Assembly (NCBI GenBank): GCA_947259315.1
Contig: CAMYLR010000006.1
Span: forward strand, 1 to 64,000
Length of the DNA stretch: 64,000 nt
Reading direction: 5' to 3'
Source: an uncultured Gemmatimonadales bacterium
Lineage (GTDB): Bacteria > Gemmatimonadota > Gemmatimonadetes > JACCXV01 > JAHWKZ01
Shown here: positions 50,327-57,861 of the stretch, in pieces
Layout: every line of letters begins with the position of its first letter
How positions within the stretch are numbered: the stretch's first letter is position 1
The notes under the pieces: model-generated
What the model was told of the DNA's origin: nothing
Databases searched by the model: none
The model's input: the letters and a program-made list of their open reading frames with translations, nothing else
Program-made: the position numbers and the translations under genes

Positions 50327-51705
50327 ATCGAACTCCGCCTGGTCAATTGTCGGTTGTGGTTGTGGGCGGCGGGCTGGCCGGTATGGCCGCGGCACTAAAG
50401 CTCGCGCACGCAGGGTACCGGGTGACGCTCCTCGAGCGGAGACCGTTTCTCGGCGGCCGAGCGTACTCGTTTGAGGACCCTGACACCGGTGCTGAGATCG
50501 ACAACGGTCAGCATATCCTGGTCGGTGCATGCTCCCGACTGCGGGGGTTTCTCGATGCGATCGGCGCTCCGGCGAGCGCGTTTGTGCGTCAACGCCGGCT
50601 CGGTGTCACGATTCTGGATCCGGATGGCCGTCAGGCCACATTGGCAGCCGCATCGCTTCCAGCCCCGCTCCATATGGCGGCGGCCGTGCTCCGCTATCGA
50701 CATCTCGATTTTCGCCAACGAGCAACTGTTGCGCGGGATGTGCGCGCGTTGGCACATCTCGACAGCAACGCGTGTGCGGATCTCGAGAGCATCCCGTTTG
50801 GCGATTGGCTCGCGGCTCGAGGCGCAACGGCAGCCTCGATCGAGCGGTTCTGGGATCCGCTGGTGCGGCCCGCGCTCAACGTGGCAGCCAGCGAAGCCAA
50901 TGTCCCGCTAACCGCCTTTTTTGTTCGCGAAGCTTTGTGGGCGGGCCCCCATGGCGGCGCCGTCTGGTTACCGTCGGTCGGACTCACGCGGGCGATCGGG
51001 GAACCTGGACGTCTAGCACTCGAGGGAGCGGGCGTTGTCGTCAAATTCAGCACCCGGGTCGAGACGGTCGAGACCGGCGATCGAGGTGTCACGGGTGTCC
51101 GGTTAAGGGAGGGCGAGCGCATCGAGACGACGAACGTCGTGTGTGCGGTACCGCCCGAAGCGTTAGAGCGGATTCTCCCCGCTAGCGCCCGTCCACCGAC
51201 GGGCTATACCGGAGTCGGGACCAGCGCGATCGTGAATGTCTATCTCTGGTACGACCGACCCATCACGGACCTCGATTTTGCCGGCACGTTCGGGTCTGAT
51301 CTGCAATGGATATTCAATCGCTCGCAGCTCCTCGGGGCTCACGCAGCGGGACATTGTCTCGGGGTGTCGCTGAGCGCTGCCAACGAGTGGGTCGACATGC
51401 CAAAGGAAGCGCTAGCGCGGCGCTGCGATCGAGCCGTCGAGCGTATGTTTCCGGCTCGCCGCAGCGCCGAGTTCATCAGCTCAGCCGTCGTCAAAGAGCC
51501 CCGTGCGACATTCCGTGCCGGACCAAACGTAACTCCCTACCGGCCCGGTCCGATCGGCGCGATTGATGGTCTGTATCTGGCTGGCGACTGGACCGATACT
51601 GGTTGGCCGGCCACGATGGAGGGGGCTGTCCGCAGCGGGGAGAGCGCGGCAGAAGCGATGTTGGTGCAACAACGCTCTACTACGGGGGCCGCGCTGATCC
51701 GGTGA
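50323..51705 (+). CDS. hpnE: Hydroxysqualene dehydroxylase HpnE
   Basis: 460 aa from TTG at 50323, overlapping the hpnD stop by 4 nt. FAD-dependent amine-oxidase/phytoene-desaturase-like: Rossmann FAD site LSVVVVGGGLAGMAAALKLAHAGYRVTLLERRPFLGGRAYSFEDPDTGAEIDNGQHIL, and near the end GAIDGLYLAGDWTDTGWPATMEGAVRSGESAAEAML (FAD C-terminal fingerprint). Forms squalene from hydroxysqualene. Last gene of the operon; no terminator with U-tract in the 12 nt before the converging ACT gene. Confidence 0.93.
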   Translation: MNRTPPGQLSVVVVGGGLAGMAAALKLAHAGYRVTLLERRPFLGGRAYSFEDPDTGAEIDNGQHILVGACSRLRGFLDAIGAPASAFVRQRRLGVTILDPDGRQATLAAASLPAPLHMAAAVLRYRHLDFRQRATVARDVRALAHLDSNACADLESIPFGDWLAARGATAASIERFWDPLVRPALNVAASEANVPLTAFFVREALWAGPHGGAVWLPSVGLTRAIGEPGRLALEGAGVVVKFSTRVETVETGDRGVTGVRLREGERIETTNVVCAVPPEALERILPASARPPTGYTGVGTSAIVNVYLWYDRPITDLDFAGTFGSDLQWIFNRSQLLGAHAAGHCLGVSLSAANEWVDMPKEALARRCDRAVERMFPARRSAEFISSAVVKEPRATFRAGPNVTPYRPGPIGAIDGLYLAGDWTDTGWPATMEGAVRSGESAAEAMLVQQRSTTGAALIR

Positions 51706-51717
51706 GGCTCGCGACGC

Positions 51718-52125
51718 TTAGCTGCGAGCCGCTTTGCGCTTGGCGCCCAATAACTTGCTTGCGTGCTCGGCGTCAGATACCGCCAGGATCAGTCGACCGC
51801 GACCGCTTACCACCGCCGCGTACGCGTATTTGATATCGACATCACCGTGCAACAACTGCTCTGCCAATCTGGCGAGCGCACCGGGCGCGTCATCGAGCTC
51901 GAGTTCGATCACGCTGCTCGTGTACGTGCGGAAGTTGTTTTGCTCCAACACCTGGAGCGCTGTCTCGTGGTCGCTGACGATCGTGTGCACGATACCGTAG
52001 TCGGTACCGCTCGGGACCATCATCGCCCGGATGTTTATGCCCTCCGCCGCGAGCACTTTGCACAGCGCACCGAGGCTGCCCGGCTCGTTCTCGATGAAGA
52101 TCGAGATTTGGTCAACGATCTGCAT
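51718..52125 (-). CDS. Double ACT-domain protein
   Basis: 135 aa from ATG at 52125. Two ACT repeats: MQIVDQISIFIENEPGSLGALCKVLAAEGINIRAMMVPSGTDYGIVHTIVSD and SSVIELELDDAPGALARLAEQLLHGDVDIKYAYAAV. No catalytic or DNA-binding domain. ACT pairs bind amino acids and act as regulators of metabolism; similar stand-alone tandem ACT proteins exist in many bacteria with no assigned job. It converges with hpnE and is divergent from lemA; the extended upstream frame lies in the lemA leader. Confidence 0.85.
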   Translation of the reverse strand: MQIVDQISIFIENEPGSLGALCKVLAAEGINIRAMMVPSGTDYGIVHTIVSDHETALQVLEQNNFRTYTSSVIELELDDAPGALARLAEQLLHGDVDIKYAYAAVVSGRGRLILAVSDAEHASKLLGAKRKAARS

Positions 52126-52210
52126 TTGGGCGAATATAGAGGCCGGCATCACTGTCGCCACGCGTGGTAAAGACGACGTTATTGATCCCCTTATTTCCAG
52201 GAGGTGTCCC

Positions 52211-52786
52211 ATGCTCGGCTACGGCCTCGGTCTTCTCGGGTTACTGTTCATCGGACTCATCGTGGTCGTCGCCGGGTGGGTGATTCTCACCTACAACGGC
52301 CTTGTCAAGCTTCGCAATCAGCTCGAGAACGCGTGGTCCCAGATCGATGTCCAGCTCAAGCGCCGTTACGACTTGATCCCGAATCTCGTGGAGGCGGTCA
52401 AGGACTACATGGAGTTTGAGCAGGACGTGCTTACGAAGGTCACCGAAGCGAGGGCTCAAGCGGTCTCGGCCCAGGGACCAGCCGAACAAGCACAGGCCGA
52501 CAACATGCTGACCCGTGCGCTGCGATCGCTGTTTGCAGTGGTCGAGAATTACCCCGAGCTCAAGGCCAACGAGAACGTGTTGAAGCTTCAGGAGGAGTTG
52601 ACCAGCACCGAGAACCGGATCTCGTTCTCGCGTCAGTTCTACAATGACACTGTGATGAGGTTCAATACCCGGCTTCAGACGTTTCCCACCAACCTGATCG
52701 CCGGGATCCTGGGCTTTACCGCTCGTGAGTTTTTCGAGACCGGCGACGACGCTGAGCGTGAGCCGGTAAAAGTCGACCTGCGCTAG
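52211..52786 (+). CDS. LemA family protein
   Basis: 191 aa from ATG at 52211 with a strong SD (AGGAGGTG). One N-terminal transmembrane helix (LGLLFIGLIVVVAGWVIL) followed by a long antiparallel helical bundle: YNGLVKLRNQLENAWSQIDVQLKRRYDLIPNLVEAVKDYMEFEQDVL, AQADNMLTRALRSLFAVVENYPELKANENVLKLQEEL, FNTRLQTFPTNLIAGILGFTAREFFE. Often found with M48 proteases, as here (30 nt to the next gene). Molecular role is unsettled; membrane-anchored. Confidence 0.93.
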   Translation: MLGYGLGLLGLLFIGLIVVVAGWVILTYNGLVKLRNQLENAWSQIDVQLKRRYDLIPNLVEAVKDYMEFEQDVLTKVTEARAQAVSAQGPAEQAQADNMLTRALRSLFAVVENYPELKANENVLKLQEELTSTENRISFSRQFYNDTVMRFNTRLQTFPTNLIAGILGFTAREFFETGDDAEREPVKVDLR

Positions 52787-52816
52787 ATCGGGCCGGGATT
52801 TAGCCGGCCACGCGCG

Positions 52817-53746
52817 ATGGAGAGCCGCGGCCTTTACGGAGAGATCACAGCCAATCGCCGCCGTTCGTGGTTTCTGGCGGCGGGCATCGGGCTATTGCTG
52901 GCGTTACTCGGAGCCACGCTGGGTGCTGTCTGGGGCGATCCGCTTACGGGCCTGATCGCCGCTTGGGCCGTAGCCGTCGTCTTCCTGACGATCACCTGGT
53001 ACGGCGGTGCCCAGATGACGCTCGCCGCCAGCGACGCGCGGCCTGCCGATCCCGAGCGAGATCGCGTGCTGATCAACATCGTCGATGAGATGTCGCTGGC
53101 GTCGGGCCTGCCGCGACCCGACATCTTCGTCATCGACGATACGGCACCCAATGCGTTTGCCACCGGCCGCGACCCCCAGCACGCTGCGATCGCGGTAACC
53201 CGCGGACTGTACCAGAAACTCGATCGCGATGAGCTACAAGGCGTGATCGCCCACGAGCTGTCGCACATCCGCAATCACGACATCCGCTACACCACGCTGG
53301 TTGCAGTGAGCGTAGGCGCGATCGCGCTGCTGGCCGATTTGGCGCTCCGCCATATGTGGTGGGGCGGCGGACCGAGGCGCGCGCGCAACACGGGGGCTGG
53401 AGCGATCATGATAGTGGTTGCACTGCTGGTGGCTATCCTGGCGCCGATCTCGGCACGGTTACTACAAGCCGCCGTCTCCCGTCGGCGGGAGACGCTGGCC
53501 GATCTCAGCGGTGCCGAGATGACCCGCTACCCCGAGGCGTTGGCGCGCGCACTCGAGAAGATCGCCCGCGATCCGGAGGTACTGGAGGTCGCGAACCGGG
53601 CCACCGCCCCGCTCTATATCGTTGACCCGATCAAGGAGTTCGAGAAGCGCGCGAGGGGGCTGTTGAGGACGCATCCTCCGACCGAGGAGCGAGTTGCGCG
53701 GTTGCGATCGCTTGTTCTACCGGACCGGAGCCCAGGCCCGAGTTGA
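52817..53746 (+). CDS. M48 (HtpX-like) membrane zinc protease
   Basis: 309 aa. Two N-terminal TM helices (GIGLLLALLGATLGAVWG, LIAAWAVAVVFLTITWYGG) and two more in the middle; zinc motif GVIAHELSHIRNHD (HExxH), third ligand region AVSRRRETLADLSGAEMTRYPEALARALEKIA (E-x-x-A-D), where the usual 'EFLAD' reads ETLAD. Acts in quality control of membrane proteins in HtpX relatives. Pairs with lemA. It converges with the WYL gene, 3 nt apart. Confidence 0.92.
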   Translation: MESRGLYGEITANRRRSWFLAAGIGLLLALLGATLGAVWGDPLTGLIAAWAVAVVFLTITWYGGAQMTLAASDARPADPERDRVLINIVDEMSLASGLPRPDIFVIDDTAPNAFATGRDPQHAAIAVTRGLYQKLDRDELQGVIAHELSHIRNHDIRYTTLVAVSVGAIALLADLALRHMWWGGGPRRARNTGAGAIMIVVALLVAILAPISARLLQAAVSRRRETLADLSGAEMTRYPEALARALEKIARDPEVLEVANRATAPLYIVDPIKEFEKRARGLLRTHPPTEERVARLRSLVLPDRSPGPS

Positions 53747-53749
53747 CGG

Positions 53750-54172
53750 CTACGCCGAGTCGGCGGACCCGACCTCATTCTCATCCACGTCCAGAATCGC
53801 CTCGACGTTGCCAACCGCAAAAACTCGATCGGCGGCTCGTAGCTCACAGTACGCCTCGAGGTACTCGCGACCGTCATAGAAGTGAATGTTGAACGGCCGT
53901 ACGACTCGCTCCGTCGTCTCGCCCGTTGTGCGGGCGGTGTACCGAATACCGATCCGTGAGGCGGAATCGACGGCGTCTCGGAGCCGAGCCAGGATCTCGG
54001 GATCCGTTTCAGGCGCCGGCTCCAGCAGCTCGGCGTACTTCGCGAACATCGGTCCGCCGCCGGCGGCGAGCTTTGCCTCGAGCCCCGCTAGAACACCGTC
54101 ATCCGGGGCCGATGTGCGGGCCTCGGCCACCAACTGTCTCAACCGCGATCGTTCGCGTTCGGTGAGCTCCAT
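53750..54172 (-). CDS. Stand-alone WYL-domain protein
   Basis: 140 aa from ATG at 54172, preceded by AAGGAGGGGATTGG (SD). The N-terminal ~60 residues are helical (TERERSRLRQLVAEARTSAPDDGVLAGLEAKLA); the C-terminal ~75 form a WYL-like beta domain (RIGIRYTARTTGETTERVVRPFNIHFYDGREYLEAYCELRAADRVFAVGNVEAILD). WYL domains sense ligands or nucleic acids, normally behind a HTH in transcription factors; no HTH is evident here. Function unknown; a possible ligand-sensing accessory. Confidence 0.8.
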   Translation of the reverse strand: MELTERERSRLRQLVAEARTSAPDDGVLAGLEAKLAAGGGPMFAKYAELLEPAPETDPEILARLRDAVDSASRIGIRYTARTTGETTERVVRPFNIHFYDGREYLEAYCELRAADRVFAVGNVEAILDVDENEVGSADSA

Positions 54173-54199
54173 CCAATCCCCTCCTTGATAAGCGCCGGG

Positions 54200-54228
54200 A
54201 GTATAGGCGCGGGTTGGAGCGCTATCCA
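54200..54228 (-). promoter_or_regulatory. Candidate sigma-70 promoter of WYL gene
   Basis: Minus strand: -35 TGGATA (4/6), 17-nt spacer, -10 TATACT (5/6). Start about 54193, giving a 20-nt leader. It is back to back with the csp promoter. Confidence 0.45.
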
Positions 54229-54238
54229 CTGGGATGCT

Positions 54239-54267
54239 TTGCCCGATCGAGTTCCGTACCCTATATT
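54239..54267 (+). promoter_or_regulatory. Candidate sigma-70 promoter of cold-shock gene
   Basis: -35 TTGCCC (4/6) at 54239-54244, 17-nt spacer, -10 TATATT (5/6) at 54262-54267. Start near 54274, which leaves a 5' UTR of about 110 nt before ATG 54385. Long AU-rich leaders are typical of cold-shock genes. Confidence 0.5.
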
Positions 54268-54384
54268 GCGCGCGCCGCCGCAAGCTTCCAAGGTGCGGTG
54301 GCTATACAGTCGCAAGTGACTGTTCAATTATCACTTACGACTTTCATTTGAACCGTTTTCTCGTTTGTTTCTCGGAGGTTCCCC

Positions 54385-54663
54385 ATGGGTTCCAATGGGA
54401 GTTTCTCGGTTGGCCGTATGCTAAAGAACTTATTTGGACGGGGAGAGGCCCTGGCCGAGCAGGGTTCCGTCAAGTGGTTCGACGCACAAAAAGGATTTGG
54501 GTTCATTGAGCGTCCTGACGGCAGCGACATTTTCGTTCACTACAGCGATATCGTTGGGAGCGGTTTTCGGACGCTGACCGAAGGTCAGGAAGTACAGTTC
54601 CAAGTCAGCAAGAGCTCCAAGGGACCGCAGGCTGTCAAAGTACAGCGCGTAGAAGAGCGGTAA
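54385..54663 (+). CDS. Cold-shock-domain protein (CspA family) with N-terminal extension
   Basis: 92 aa. Cold-shock domain from about 26 to the end: [31 protein letters not shown] with RNP1 (KGFGFI) and RNP2-like (DIFVHY), and [27 protein letters not shown] chaperone. CspA is 70 aa; here 24 extra residues ([25 protein letters not shown]) precede the domain. An internal ATG (Met12, MLKNLFGR) could start a shorter form, but GGAGG at 54374-54378 fits the first ATG. Flanked by a long leader and an intrinsic terminator, so it is monocistronic. Confidence 0.92.
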   Translation: MGSNGSFSVGRMLKNLFGRGEALAEQGSVKWFDAQKGFGFIERPDGSDIFVHYSDIVGSGFRTLTEGQEVQFQVSKSSKGPQAVKVQRVEER

Positions 54664-54685
54664 CGCAGAAGCTCTTTCAATCCCA

Positions 54686-54724
54686 AGCGGCCGGTTGCGT
54701 TGGTTTCGCGACCGGCCGCTTTTT
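54686..54724 (+). terminator. Intrinsic terminator after the cold-shock gene
   Basis: Ten-bp perfect GC-rich stem (AGCGGCCGGT / ACCGGCCGCT) with a 15-nt loop, followed by TTTT. It also lies just downstream of luxC on the other strand, where few T follow the stem. Confidence 0.85.
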
Positions 54725-54732
54725 GTAGGCCC

Positions 54733-56004
54733 TTATCCTTCCAGATCCACCCAACGAATGAGGTCGGCGAGCGTCGGTCGACCATCCCGTCGCCAACTGA
54801 GCGGCGGTCGCTGCATTGCGCCAAGGAGCGAAATGCGCTCGACGCCGGCCATCGACAGCGGCCCGACGACGTCCCCAAACCGCTGGTCGGGAGCCGCGAC
54901 TCCAACGGTGGCGATCGATCCCTTGCACCCGGCACATAAGCGAATCGACTGATCCACACCGTCGACGGGTACCAGCGCAAGAAACCGCGGCACGGGAGGC
55001 ACCGACGGCGCTTCCGACTGGCCGCGCGCGACTACCGTCCACGGAGCATCGAGATCGCCTGACCACCGGCTGGCAAGCCCAGCCGATGTCTCGACATCCA
55101 TGAGCGATCGCCATTCGCCGAATGCCGCCCGCTCGCTGGTGCTCGCCTCGCGTCGTGGAGGGGACGGCCAGCGGTCGATGCAAGCTCCCAGCAGCGGCTC
55201 GACGAGCGGCGCCAGCTCGTCGGAGGAGCCCTCGACGAACGCGGTTACCGGAGAGAGACACCCCATCTGACCCGCAAACGCTGTGTCTTTTGCCAGCGCA
55301 TCGATGACCCGACCCCGATTCTCTGTCAATGCCTCGCGCGTGACCAGAGCGACCGACAGCCGTGGACCGTGAACGATCACGCTGGTACCCGGATTGACGC
55401 TCGATCGCAATCGCCGCACCGTGTCCTCGCGACCGGTCGCGATCACTGTGGTAGCGGCACTGAGGACCGACTCTCGTCCATCGGGTGAATCTGGCCAGGC
55501 GGAAACCACCACTGCCGCACCGAGATCGGAGTCGTCATCCCCAATGGACGCCGCGAATCGCGCTGTCAGGTCATCGGTCTCAGACGCTGGCTTGAGCCAC
55601 ACCGGCGCCTTGACCAGTAGGGCTGAGATAATATCGGTGATCGGAGTGGTTGGGACGCCATGCGCCGCCACCGCCACTACCAACTCCGGCCCGACCGCGA
55701 GCCGCGAGCTTGAACCGTTTGCCACGAACCCGTCCAGAACCCCCGTGCTACCAAGCTCTCCACTTACCCAACCTTCGAGGGAGTCACGAGTCCAGCCGCT
55801 GAACGCAGCGTCCAGCACCTCGACGATCGACGGCCTCGGCACCTGGTAGTGCGCCGCCAACGCTTCGATCGCCGCACGCCGCACTGACCAATCATCGTCG
55901 CGCCATTTGGCACACACAGTTGCCAAGCCGTCTATGATCTCACTGGTCGGCCGTGTCTTGAGACGCTGACCGGCATCGACAAGACCAACCACTCGCTCGT
56001 CCAT
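54733..56004 (-). CDS. luxC: Acyl-CoA/acyl-protein reductase, LuxC family
   Basis: 423 aa from ATG at 56004. NADPH-dependent reduction of an activated acyl group to an aldehyde. Aldehyde-dehydrogenase-like fold: catalytic Cys in AFAGQMGCLSPVTAFVEGSS (position about 268), preceded by GTSVIVHGPRLSVALV and ISALLVKAPVWLKPASE (substrate/cofactor region), consistent with LuxC. No luxA/luxB, luxD nearby. It follows luxE by 8 nt. The likely role is fatty aldehyde production for wax, alcohol or signalling lipids instead of light. Confidence 0.85.
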   Translation of the reverse strand: MDERVVGLVDAGQRLKTRPTSEIIDGLATVCAKWRDDDWSVRRAAIEALAAHYQVPRPSIVEVLDAAFSGWTRDSLEGWVSGELGSTGVLDGFVANGSSSRLAVGPELVVAVAAHGVPTTPITDIISALLVKAPVWLKPASETDDLTARFAASIGDDDSDLGAAVVVSAWPDSPDGRESVLSAATTVIATGREDTVRRLRSSVNPGTSVIVHGPRLSVALVTREALTENRGRVIDALAKDTAFAGQMGCLSPVTAFVEGSSDELAPLVEPLLGACIDRWPSPPRREASTSERAAFGEWRSLMDVETSAGLASRWSGDLDAPWTVVARGQSEAPSVPPVPRFLALVPVDGVDQSIRLCAGCKGSIATVGVAAPDQRFGDVVGPLSMAGVERISLLGAMQRPPLSWRRDGRPTLADLIRWVDLEG

Positions 56005-56012
56005 CGCGCCCC

Positions 56013-57170
56013 TCACCCCTGCTCGAGCCACAGCTCGGCCGCCAGCGAGCACCCACGAGCCTCGGCGCTGGGCTCGCGTCCGCGCAGCAAGACGCCGCCA
56101 TCGGCAGTGCGCTCGCCCACGTCGCTCGTCTGCACGCCAACCGCACTGGCGCGGTTGGCGAGATCGAAGTGCACCAGTGCTCCGACCCTGCCGGGCTCTA
56201 GCTCGGCTCCGGTCTCAGAGTCCATGACCATTACCCGCGCCCACGGGGGAACGCGAAACCCCACTCGAGGACGATCGCGGTCCCCGACAGCCTCCGTTCG
56301 CAGCCGCTCGTCGTAATACTGAGTCGATAACTCGGTCATCCCATACTCTTCCACCTGGTAGTCCATGGGCACACCGAGCCGGGCTGTGATCGAGCTCCCG
56401 ATCGCGTGGGGATCGGTTTCCCGAAGCGCACCTTTGAACCCTCCGGTAACCATCGTACGGCTGCACGCAGGTAGCTGGTGCACGTGTGAACCGAGCGCCG
56501 CCAACGCGTTGTGGAACGCCAACGCGGTACCGGCGACCAAAACCGGCTCGCCTTTCTCCTCGGCGTCGTCGAGCGCGGCGATCAGCTCCTCCAACCGCAA
56601 GCCACCCGACGGCGATCCTGACAAGAAGAAAGCGCTCCCCAGATCGCCGAACACCTCTCGGTAGACCGCGAACATGTGGACCAGCGAGGAGTCGGGAGCT
56701 TCGGCCGGTGAAGGCGATAGGAACAAACACCGGATTCGCTCCCGATCCGGAAACAGAAAGCGCCGCGCGGAGGAAATGATCGCTGCGTTGTACAGCGCTA
56801 AGGTGTCAAACCGATGCACGCCGGGCGTGCGTTGGACAGTCCCAGAAGTGCGGAAAGCGGCCGCCTCGCGCTGTTCCGGAAAGGTAGCCCATCGTCCGAC
56901 CTTGAACGCCCCGGTTGGCACCGGCGGAATCTGCTTCCAATCCGCGACATCACGCGGCGCGCTGACACCGCGCAGCGCACAGAACTGACGGTAAACAGGA
57001 TTGAAGCGAAACTGATGCGCGAAAATATCCCGCGCCAACTGATCGAACCCAGACGCGTCGATCGGGTCCAGCCAACCGCTTCCGACCGCATGCAGGATCT
57101 CGGCGTCGAGCCGCTCGGCCTCTTCCTGGCGAGCCTTCTCGCGCGGCGAGAGCGCGGCCGCGCGGGTCAC
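56013..57170 (-). CDS. luxE: Acyl-protein synthetase, LuxE family
   Basis: 385 aa from GTG at 57170, one base after the queE stop. Adenylates a fatty acid and hands it to LuxC. Motifs: IFAHQFRFNPVYRQFC, WKQIPPVPTGAFKV, AAFRTSGTVQRTPGVHRFDTLALYNAAI (P-loop-like SGT), GTALAFHNALAALGS, DYQVEEYGMTELSTQYYD and VGALVHFDLANRASAVGVQTSDVG, typical of LuxE-type members of the ANL superfamily. Length agrees with LuxE. Together with luxC it would form a fatty-acid reductase. Confidence 0.85.
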   Translation of the reverse strand: MTRAAALSPREKARQEEAERLDAEILHAVGSGWLDPIDASGFDQLARDIFAHQFRFNPVYRQFCALRGVSAPRDVADWKQIPPVPTGAFKVGRWATFPEQREAAAFRTSGTVQRTPGVHRFDTLALYNAAIISSARRFLFPDRERIRCLFLSPSPAEAPDSSLVHMFAVYREVFGDLGSAFFLSGSPSGGLRLEELIAALDDAEEKGEPVLVAGTALAFHNALAALGSHVHQLPACSRTMVTGGFKGALRETDPHAIGSSITARLGVPMDYQVEEYGMTELSTQYYDERLRTEAVGDRDRPRVGFRVPPWARVMVMDSETGAELEPGRVGALVHFDLANRASAVGVQTSDVGERTADGGVLLRGREPSAEARGCSLAAELWLEQG

Positions 57171-57171
57171 G

Positions 57172-57813
57172 CTAGACCCCCCGCGCCGACGGCGACCAGA
57201 TCAACTTGTGGATCTGCAGTTGAACGCGCACCCCCAAGCCGTCGGCGAGCACCCATTCGGAAAGCAAACGCGGATCGAGCTCGTCATGCGACGGCGACAA
57301 CAAGACTGAGTGTCGCGCAGTCAGGTCGTGCTCGCCGATCACGCCGCGTGCCCACTCGTAGTCAGCGCGATCACACACCACGAACTTGATCTCGTCGTCC
57401 CTGTCTAGATGCTGCAAGTTCTGCCAACGGTTGCTTGCGACCATCCCGCTACCCGGGGTCTTGAGGTCCATGATAATCCTGACCCCGTCGGGAACACCCT
57501 CGACAGGCCACGCCCCACTCGTCTCGAGCAACACCTCATAGCCTTCTTCCAGCAGTCGCTTTAGGAGCTGCGTCGTCTCGCGCTGAATCAACGGCTCGCC
57601 ACCGGTCACCTCAACCAACCGGCAACGATAGGCAGCGATCTCTCCCAGGATCTCATCGATCGAGCGTTCCGACCCGCGATAGAAGGCATACTCGGTATCA
57701 CAGTAGGTGCAGCGAAGATTGCAGTAGGTGAGGCGCACGAACACACAGGGACGGCCGGCGTGGGTGGATTCGCCCTGAATGGAATAGAAGATCTCGTTGA
57801 CCTTTAGCGCCAC
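57172..57813 (-). CDS. queE: 7-carboxy-7-deazaguanine synthase
   Basis: 213 aa radical-SAM enzyme in queuosine/7-deazaguanine synthesis. N-terminal FYSIQGESTHAGRPCVFVRLTYCNLRCTYCDTEYAF contains the CxxxCxxC cluster (C-N-L-R-C-T-Y-C); then VEVTGGEPLIQRE and IIMDLKTPGSG. Full length. In an operon with patatin (about 50 nt downstream) and luxE; the queuosine link is to queG at 36.7 kb. QueC/QueD not seen here. Confidence 0.93.
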   Translation of the reverse strand: MALKVNEIFYSIQGESTHAGRPCVFVRLTYCNLRCTYCDTEYAFYRGSERSIDEILGEIAAYRCRLVEVTGGEPLIQRETTQLLKRLLEEGYEVLLETSGAWPVEGVPDGVRIIMDLKTPGSGMVASNRWQNLQHLDRDDEIKFVVCDRADYEWARGVIGEHDLTARHSVLLSPSHDELDPRLLSEWVLADGLGVRVQLQIHKLIWSPSARGV

Positions 57814-57861
57814 GCGTGAAATCTATCGGTCGTCCGAGACGACAACCATATGGCGCCGCCC

